NCBI GenBank assembly: GCA_000750105.3
Contig: JPHH03000083.1
Location: 36,008 to 100,007, forward strand
Length of the DNA stretch: 64,000 nucleotides
Reading direction: 5' to 3'
From: Tolypocladium sp. Sup5 PDA-1
Lineage: Eukaryota; Ascomycota; Sordariomycetes; Hypocreales; Ophiocordycipitaceae
Positions 57,372 through 64,000 of the stretch are shown one piece after another; the first letter of the stretch is position 1, and the number at the start of each line of letters is the position of its first letter. The position numbers and the translations under genes were made by a program. The notes under the pieces were generated by a model that saw only the letters and a program-made list of their open reading frames with translations, did not search any database and had not been told where the DNA came from.

Positions 57372-57843
57372 TTGGGCACATCGATGAGCATCCCAGTGGC
57401 GCCAAACCTTTTCCTGGAGGTCAAGGGACCGGATGGACATTCGTCGGTGGCACAGAGGCAGGCATGCTTTGACGGGACATACGGAGCTCGCGCCATGCAC
57501 GCTCTGCAAACCTACAGAGAGACTGATCCAAGCATACGATGGGAATGCCTACATCTATAGCTCAACTTACCACGATGGCTCGCTCAAACTGTACGCCCGC
57601 CACGTCACAGCGCCTGCCACATCTGGGGGGCGGCCAGAGTACCACATGACCCATATTGATGGTTGGCAAATGACTGGTAACATCGAAACTTTTCGACGGG
57701 GAGCCGCCGCTTTCAGAAATGCTAGGGACTTGGCAAAGCGTCATCGGGACAATTTTGTTCAGACGGAGGAGCTGATCCTCACCGTCTGGGCCGCAGTCTC
57801 GGGCCCAGTACGGCGTATGGGAGGAACAGATCGTAAGCAGTAG
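57372..57843 (+). pseudogene. nuclease-like fungal protein, frameshifted 3' part
   Basis: The first frame gives NLFLEVKGPDGHSSVAQRQA then FDGTYGARAMHALQTY. Near 57530 the reading must change frame to continue as YDGNAYIYSSTYHDGSLKLY, then GGRPEYHMTHIDGWQM and GAAAFRNARDLAKRHRDNF. This string of motifs occurs together in a widespread fungal family whose EVKG segment resembles a PD-(D/E)xK nuclease core. The frame change, and the absence of the N-terminal half upstream, make this a relic. The exact family name is uncertain. Confidence 0.6.
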
Positions 57844-58607
57844 GTAACCGGCACCTGAGACAGTTTGGATTGAAGCTAATTAGGAACTAGTTTTGGAAGA
57901 GTGTCTTGACCTTTTATGAGCCCCGCGGGGCTTTGGCGCCGGTGGTAGCCCACGTTGATGGATGGTGAAGACAAGCTGGAAGATATGAGGTTGGCTCCTG
58001 ATGCAAGGCACTTCTCTAGAACATAACCTTAGCTACCACCTGTGTCGCAGTGGCATGTGCCTCCTCATAGATTTCGTTCCCTTCGTTCATCTCGCTGTCA
58101 CGTCCTGGTTCACCTGGAAGTCGACTTCAATGTGCTCACGTTTGCAAGACCCCGGGGCTTTCTGGGGTAGTGTGAGACTTAGAGATGAAAAAAGTGACCA
58201 AACAAACCTCTGAAGGCCGAGATCCGGTCTAGAATTGGACTATGTGGCCGAGACCACTTTCCGTGCTGAGTCCGCTTTAGCCTGGCTGGCTGCGTTGTTA
58301 TACTGCCATTTCTTGGCTGATATCGGTCAATTGGCTTCGCTCTAGGTTACGATGACAAGGATCCAACTGCAAGTTTCAAGAGACGAAGGTTTGCTGCTAG
58401 CATCGCTTGTGTGGTGCCAGATGCTCGGGAACTGCGCCCCAGCTCTCGCACTCACCACCACACACTATTTTTTTCTTTTGTACATAGCATCATTAGTAGC
58501 TCCAGTGTCTTACACGGATACTCATTTGACTTTCTTTTCCACGCGCAACAAAATCAACTACGCGAGCTTACAGGACATACGCGGCGAGCAACTGCCCTTG
58601 TGGTACT
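57844..58607. other. left flank of hAT element 2, no gene seen
   Basis: No recognisable coding content. Notably it does not contain the missing 5' part of the gene fragment that abuts the other end of the transposon. Confidence 0.4.
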
Positions 58608-61600
58608 CAGCGCTGCCGTCAGATCAATCAAATCAGATTTGTGTCTAAATCTGATCTGAACTGATAGTTTCTGGCGTGTATCTGATCTGATTGATTGATT
58701 GATTGATATCTGATATACGGAGGGCGGGTCAGTTAGATGCTAGGTTCTCTCCAGCTGTGCTGTTCCAGCAGAGACCCCCCAACGTCACACAGCCCCCTCT
58801 GATCCAGTTCTTCAACAATTGCAGTTCCTCAACGGTCGAACCAAGTAAGGAATGCCTTTGCGATGTGACCGTAAGTTTTGCCAAGCTGAATGCCCTCTCG
58901 CAGTCGGTTGCCATGGCCGGAATGGCAAGAACATCCAGGGCAAACCTGCTGAGCTGCGGGAACGCACTCCTATGATCAGCCCACCATTGAACCGGATCTG
59001 CCACTTGTTCCGGTTCGAGCCTGTAGTATCTCTCAAGCTCACAACCTGTTGCGGAGAGCTTCGGCTGTCGACTGTGCACCCATTGCTCAAACTTGCTTTG
59101 TTCCGGTCGGCGCGTCATGGGCGGCTTCGTGACGGCGACTTCCCTCAAGGCCGAGTCGTCATTCGAATACCAGCGCTCAAAGTAAAGCTTGACTCCATCC
59201 TTGGCGTCTCGGAGCCAGCGCAGCTGCTCTGGAGAGGTCCAGTTAGCCTCAAGCCATCGGAGGCCAAGATCTGGGTTTAATATGACGGCGGCCGCGTACA
59301 GCGGCGACTGGCCGAGGAGCGTGTAATATTCGTTAAGCTTTAGCCAAGCATTGTTGATGCTCGCCCTGATGCTCGCTCGCTCTTGTCCCTCCTTACTGGC
59401 AATGCTGCTTACAGACCGAGCGTCGCTCTGCACGTACTCATTTCGAGAGTGAGCAGGCAGAGCGGCCTCAATAAACCGCGGAGCGATCGGAGAGAGAGCC
59501 GCGGTTTCTATCTGGCTGTGGTGACGCAAAGGGGTGAGAAGCTCGCACCCTTGAAGCCTCGAGGGCAGTCGCGATTGGCGGGATGGTCGTTCTCGTACCT
59601 GGCTAGGTGTCGGAGGTGGTGAACTCTCGCTGTCATCTGCCAGATGGGCAGATCTCTCCTCATATAGTGCTTTCCAGTCCTCAAGATGGTCTAGTATGAA
59701 CTCCATCCCTGTCATGACTTCCCAAAGTCGACCGTGACCACTGCTCGTGCCCCATCCCTGTGTTCTCATTGTCATATGGTAGATCGGCTCCAAGACATGA
59801 CGGACTTCCCGCAGCACCTTCCAGTCATCAGATGTCAGGACATCAGCTGTAGGTGCCCTCTTTGATGCGTCTGCTTCCAGGCCCAGGTCTTGGATATAAC
59901 TATTGAGTTCGGACTGCTTCAGTAAGGCTCGTTCGATCATCATGTACGTCGAATTCCACCTAGTGCTGTTGTTCTGTATGACTTCAAGCTCAGCTGTCGA
60001 CTCCTCTGCAAGCTTGTATACCTCAGCCTCCTCCTGCTCCCTGGCGTGCGCCTTGAATGCTTCCGTGCGCTGTGGGGAGGCCCGTATAAATTTGACGATG
60101 TTGTGTAGCTTGCCGACTGGACCTTTCGTTCGCCAGTGTTCGAGGTCTTCTTCCACCTGTTCTAGCATGCCGTAGGCTTCGGATCGGAGTTCAAAGGAAG
60201 TAGCGTCTTCACCGAAGAGGAAAGACTGGGCCACTAAATTGAGAATATGCCCGAAGCATCGCATCCTTCGTGCTTCAGTGTCGGCACGGGTCATCGAAGC
60301 ATCGAGTGTCGCGTAAAGACTCCGTAAACAAGTGTCGTTACTGCTTGCATTGTCACAGATTGCAACCCCGAGCATTGACTCAATCTCCCAGTCGCGGACG
60401 ACACTCTTGATTGTACATGCGATGTTTTCGCCCGCGTGCGGCCCAACTTGCCGCCGAAAAGCAAGTAGCCGGTTGCGATATAGGTGCCTCTCGTCAAGAA
60501 AGTGGCCAAATATGGAAATAAAGGTCAGTCTGTTCGGAGAGGTCCATAGATCAAAGCTGATGTGTATTTGGGTGATTGCGTGGTTCAGCTCTTCCTTCAC
60601 GGACGTCTTCTTCTGGGCGAATATATCTCCCACATCCTTCCTGATTGTCGTTCTGCCCCATGGTGCTTGGCGACAGAGGTCAGGATCGAATTGCCGTAAT
60701 AGCTCCTGCAGGTAGGTACTCTCGAGGGTAGCAAAGGGTAGGTTGGAGTCGACAACGTAGCCAACGGACAGTTCTCGTATTCGCATAATCTTTGCTCGAG
60801 GAATAACTGTAGTAGTCGGAGCTGGCCGTTTTATGGATGCCCTCTTTTGAAGGTCGATTACGGACGACTCGTCAGATGAAGCTGGCTGTGAGTTCTCCGT
60901 GATCCTGTGAGCTCTGAAGCCGTCAGCAATATTCTGCAGTTACGGGGCGGGGTGCCAACTTGCGAAGATGGGCCTGTGCTGAAGATGTGGATTGCGCATT
61001 GAAGAATTGAGGTGCCCCCTTATCGTCACAGAGCCGGCAGCACCATATGTCGCCGCTTGATGTGCTGTCTGCTCTTAACTCTGCCAGGAACCATCCGTAA
61101 TTTCCAATCCAGCTACGCCTGCCCCTACTCTTCCGCCTGTCCAGCAAACTCCCGATCACGAAGCGTCGCTGGCCCCAGGTGATCTTGTAAAGGTCTTCGA
61201 CCGATGAATCGTTTGTTGAGGCTAGCGCAGAAGCTGCATCGTATTGCTTGGCGATGCTCTTTGGTCGGGAACCGAGAGAAGCAAATGGGGAGAGCAACGG
61301 CTTCGACGGCGGGCTGCTGGCCCAGCTGCCCGCCAAAGGACTATCCGACATCGACAATGATCACGAGCTTCGTGGTTGGTCGCCGAATGGAATGTAGTCG
61401 TACTAACATTGCGCTGAAAACCAGCGGAAGATCACTCACCGTTTGTCAACTAGTCCGCGTCGCGCCTGGACGCGTACCCTTGTCAGTGGGGCTGGCCAGC
61501 GTGTAATTAACATTGCCGGGTCTAAACGGCCAAACGTGTGTTCTAAATTTAGGTCCATCCCATGGTCTAGGGTAAGAAGTCGGCCAAGCATCATGAGCGT

Positions 61601-61738
61601 ATCTAGGGAATATCAGATATATCAGATTTCGAGTGATGTAAATCTGATTTAATTGATCTGATAAAATTCCATATCTGAATTGAATTGACTGATCTGATTG
61701 ATATATCTGATTGTTAATCTGATCTGACGGCAGCGCTG
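58608..61738 (-). mobile_element. complete hAT-family DNA transposon, element 2
   Basis: A 3131-bp element bounded by a perfect 19-bp terminal inverted repeat, CAGCGCTGCCGTCAGATCA, at 58608-58626 and reversed at 61720-61738. The first seven bases equal those of element 1. Subterminal zones (58620-58720 and 61610-61730) hold many GATCTGATT / AATCAGATC repeats. The transposase gene is open apart from one intron. The 8-bp flanks (GTGGTACT and GTCACGGG) differ, so no target duplication is present, and the right flank is coding sequence of another gene. Confidence 0.9.
58729..61351 (-). CDS. hAT transposase (element 2), two exons
   Basis: Exons 61351-60960 and 60913-58729 join across a 46-nt GT-AG intron to 858 aa. 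The splice completes a BED-type zinc finger: WCCRLCDDKG, AQAHLRK, then AHRIT, giving the His-x4-His end. The core shows SFDLWTSPNRLTFISIF and TRWNSTYMMIERAL. The C-terminal hAT domain has PVQWWADHRSAFPQLSRFAL and IPAMATDCERAFSLAKLTV. It is clearly homologous along its length to the element 1 transposase. No internal stop is present. The start is the first ATG after an in-frame stop. Confidence 0.92.
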
Positions 61739-61900
61739 GTCACGGGCATGAACAACATGACGGGCCAGTGGTTGCTCGACTTTGTGGACAACGCGGGGGC
61801 GGCTCGCGCGGGGATTGTGATATTCGACTTTCCGGGGCAGAGGGCCATTGAGGCGGTGCTGGCGTGGAACGTGAAGCCTGCCGCTGCGATGGGGGGGTAG
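61733..61900 (+). pseudogene. 3' end of a gene cut by hAT element 2 (PLC-like phosphodiesterase-type)
   Basis: A frame running out of the transposon's terminal repeat encodes 55 aa to a TAG at 61898: LVTGMNNMTGQWLLDFVDNA followed by AARAGIVIFDFPGQRAI and a short Ala-rich tail. It reads like the end of a PLC-like (X-domain) phosphodiesterase, a tentative call. The codon usage is GC-rich and gene-like. The 5' part is not found on the other side of the element, so the gene was truncated by a rearrangement rather than simply interrupted. Confidence 0.55.
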
Positions 61901-62252
61901 ACGGGGGGTACAAAGGGGCGTTTTGATATAATAGCTTGAACACAGGATTGATAAGTCGGGTAGCTCATGACGATACCACGAGGACAAAAACCAAGGCTGT
62001 TTTCAGTAGCAAGGCGAGCACACCCGCCCCTATAATCATATATATACATACATACATACATAAATCGTCAACGGGCCATAGACGGGCATACGTACAACCC
62101 ATCCCATCCATACCTCGTAAAGAAATGTCCCCAAACTCAAATATCGAGATCCATGAATCCCATGTCCAACCGTCACAGCAGGCAAACTCCATTGCTTCCC
62201 TCGTGCTCAAAAGCCACACATTATCCTCCGCTTCACATCCCAGCCTCAACTA

Positions 62253-62552
62253 ATGCAGCTCCCGCGTCGGGCTGCTCGACTCGCTACGGCTCTCAATCTG
62301 CCCCCTCACCATCTTTTTTCCCGCGTGCAGCACAAGAACTTCCTAGACACACTGCTCATTGTTGACCACGAGGGCAAGCACAGCCTTTCTGCGGTGTACC
62401 CCGTCGACAAGACCAAGGAGGCTACCCGCGACATGCTCATCTTCTTCACCCGAAAGCCTGTCGAGAAGTGTCACACCTCTGGGTCCATTGACTCGCTCAA
62501 CTCGCACCAAGATATGCCCAAGGAGGTTGTCATCTTTGTTCCCCGCACCTAG
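62253..62552 (+). CDS. small hypothetical ORF
   Basis: An ATG-started 99-codon frame. Its second half (HKNFLDTLLIVDHEGKHSLS, then RDMLIFFTRKPVEKC) looks like real protein sequence with conserved-looking spacing, but I do not recognise a family. It may be one exon or a relic of a larger gene. Confidence 0.3.
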   Translation: MQLPRRAARLATALNLPPHHLFSRVQHKNFLDTLLIVDHEGKHSLSAVYPVDKTKEATRDMLIFFTRKPVEKCHTSGSIDSLNSHQDMPKEVVIFVPRT

Positions 62553-62719
62553 ACTGAGACATCGACAAGCACGGTGCAGCCATCCCACGTCGAGGCCCCG
62601 AAGCCGTGGCTTTCTTGTCTTGCCTCTTTCCCGAACGCAGGCCAGATCGGGTTTTCGGCTTGTCAAATAGACAGCTCGAGGGCATTGTCCAACGGGCACA
62701 ATGTCTCGGATCATCTCGG

Positions 62720-64000
62720 ATGAAGGAACTGCAGAGATGGCAAACCAACAACGGCCCAGACTTCGCGACCTGTGTTTAGCGCGTGATGGCTATAACGGAC
62801 GGCGAGCCCAGGATAAGTCCGAAAGTGACTCTGCAAGAACTTGACGATATCCTCGATCGGATTGCAGTCTTATCACCATTCTCCTCCGCTGATCTACGAG
62901 AAGAAATTGAGGGAAAATGTTGTCAATCAAGCAGCTCGGGTGATCTACTTTCGAGTGTATTCCAAAGACTACACAACTCCGAGGCTAAATGGCTGGTTCG
63001 CATGCTGTCGAAAAATTACAGCCCAACATGTGTCCCGGAAGGTTGGCGATGAGCAGATTTCATCCTTTTTTGTGCAATCTCCTCCGCTTTCAGATTCAAT
63101 CCCAGTTGCCGTAAGACTCCTAGGGGGCCTAACATCCGAACATACCCATTCCAAGCCGTGGGAAATCCCTGGGATTGAACTAAGGGAACTCCTACAGCCG
63201 CAGGTTGGAGTCATGATTGAGCGGCCAGCTTATGAGAAAGCAAGGAGCATGAGGCATTGCTGCCACTTAGCTGGCTCAAGACGAATGAGCGTGGAGCGAA
63301 AATACGACGGAGAATACTGCCAAATCCATATCGACCTCAGCAAATCCGGAGCACGCATTAAGATATTCTCGAAGAATGGGAGGGACTCTACTATCGACCG
63401 CATTGGCCTTCATCGCGCGTTAGGAGACAGCCTCGAACTTGGCACGGCAGACTGCAGGATCAAGCCACAATGCATTCTGGAGGGCGAGCTGCTGGTATGG
63501 AACGACGACAGTGGGAGAATCGAGCCCTTCCACAAAATCCGTAAACACGTCAGACGATCAGGACGGCTCCTTGGAGCGGCCCAAGGCTCCCCTGCCAATG
63601 CGAATGAACATCTCATGATTATGTTCTACGAGCTTCTCTTACTGGATGACACGGTCTGCGCTAGAGAGGGCCATGCTAAGTGGCGACAACTACTTCAGTC
63701 TCTGGTTCGCATTCTCTCAGGTCATGCCGATATCGGATCCCGCGAAGTGGTTATCTTCTCCTCGGTTAATGCTGCTGAACGGCTCACCCAAGTGTTTGCA
63801 CGAGCCATTACACAACGGTGGGAGGGTCTGGTGCTGAAGGGCTGCAATGACTCTTACTTCACCTCCGATAGCAACAAGTCATTCATCAAGCTCACGAAAG
63901 ACTACATTCCAGGCCTCGGTGACACTGCCGACTTCAATATCGTCGGCGGAAACCACAGCGCGGAAGATGAGCAAGAGATAAGAATTGGCAACCCTCCCCC
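62720..64000 (+). CDS. ATP-dependent DNA ligase, incomplete at the window edge
   Basis: Exon 62786-63041 joins 63094-64000 (open to the edge) through a 52-nt intron (GTTGGC...CAG). The catalytic motif I is SVERKYDGEYCQIHIDL (Lys near 63300). Later motifs follow in order: CILEGELLVW (motif III region), EGLVLKG (motif IV) and SFIKLTKDYI (motif V). An N-terminal helical domain (LQELDDILDRIAVLSPFSSA) precedes. Upstream and in the same frame, 62720-62776 reads MKELQRWQTNNGPDFATCV and then meets a TAG at 62777-62779, just before RVMAITDGEP. That stop looks like a nonsense mutation in a longer N-terminus; translation from the ATG at 62786 is the alternative. The C-terminus lies beyond the window. 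Confidence 0.85.

Noticed and set aside
1..64000. Starship-type giant transposon carrying the Spok-like gene
   Set aside because: Considered because Spok genes can ride on such elements, but no tyrosine-recombinase captain gene or paired element ends were found in the window.
1..64000. CRISPR array, bacterial operons or rRNA genes
   Set aside because: No regularly spaced repeats, no Shine-Dalgarno-linked gene strings and no rRNA-like segments were seen; the genes have spliceosomal introns.

Overview
The window looks like nuclear DNA of a filamentous ascomycete, most probably a Sordariomycete. Genes are interrupted by short GT-AG introns (43-106 nt) and encode fungal-type families: an OPT peptide transporter, an RGS-domain GPCR, a Bcs1-like AAA ATPase, a bZIP factor, a Zn(II)2Cys6 regulator, a P450 and a LysM-like secreted protein. 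Genes are sparse. Transposon relics and long stretches with no supportable gene fill much of the sequence, so this reads as an accessory, repeat-rich region rather than core chromosome.

Left part (1-20 kb): a diverged repeat (1-384), a possible Helitron fragment, a hAT transposase relic (3174-3770), a five-exon cytochrome P450 (4009-5874, minus), an N-terminal piece of a Zn2Cys6 regulator (7518-7880), one member of a 0.4-kb inverted repeat pair (8683-9095; partner 23729-24135), and a complete hAT transposon (11557-14690). A broken squalene epoxidase (17777-19063) and a decayed pogo/Fot1 transposon (19213-20650) with a 41-nt C run follow.

Middle (20-44 kb): intact ordinary genes alternate with empty DNA: RGS-GPCR (20988-22817), OPT transporter (26497-29140), bZIP (30385-31266), secreted aspartic protease (34155-35380), a Restless-like hAT relic (37150-37690), a LysM-like secreted protein (38828-39737) and a Bcs1-like ATPase (41226-43623). 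Between the last two lies an unusual array of GGTTACTGGCA-type motifs in both orientations (about 40100-40900), with a perfect 148-bp tandem duplication inside it.

Right part (44-64 kb): a 49-aa small protein and a kinase-like gene face each other, each with a cluster of GTGCAATTGCAC-like motifs upstream. Next come a convergent pair (hypothetical protein and C2H2 zinc-finger factor), then an intronless 764-aa protein with the three-domain architecture of Podospora Spok spore killers (50328-52622). Beyond it are a SAM-methyltransferase-like gene with an odd motif I, a hypothetical gene, a broken nuclease-like gene, a second complete hAT transposon (58608-61738) whose right end abuts a gene 3' fragment, and an ATP-dependent DNA ligase that runs off the window.

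The most notable item is the Spok-like gene, a candidate meiotic driver. The two motif arrays are the most notable non-coding structures. All homology calls are from recognition of motifs, not from searches.
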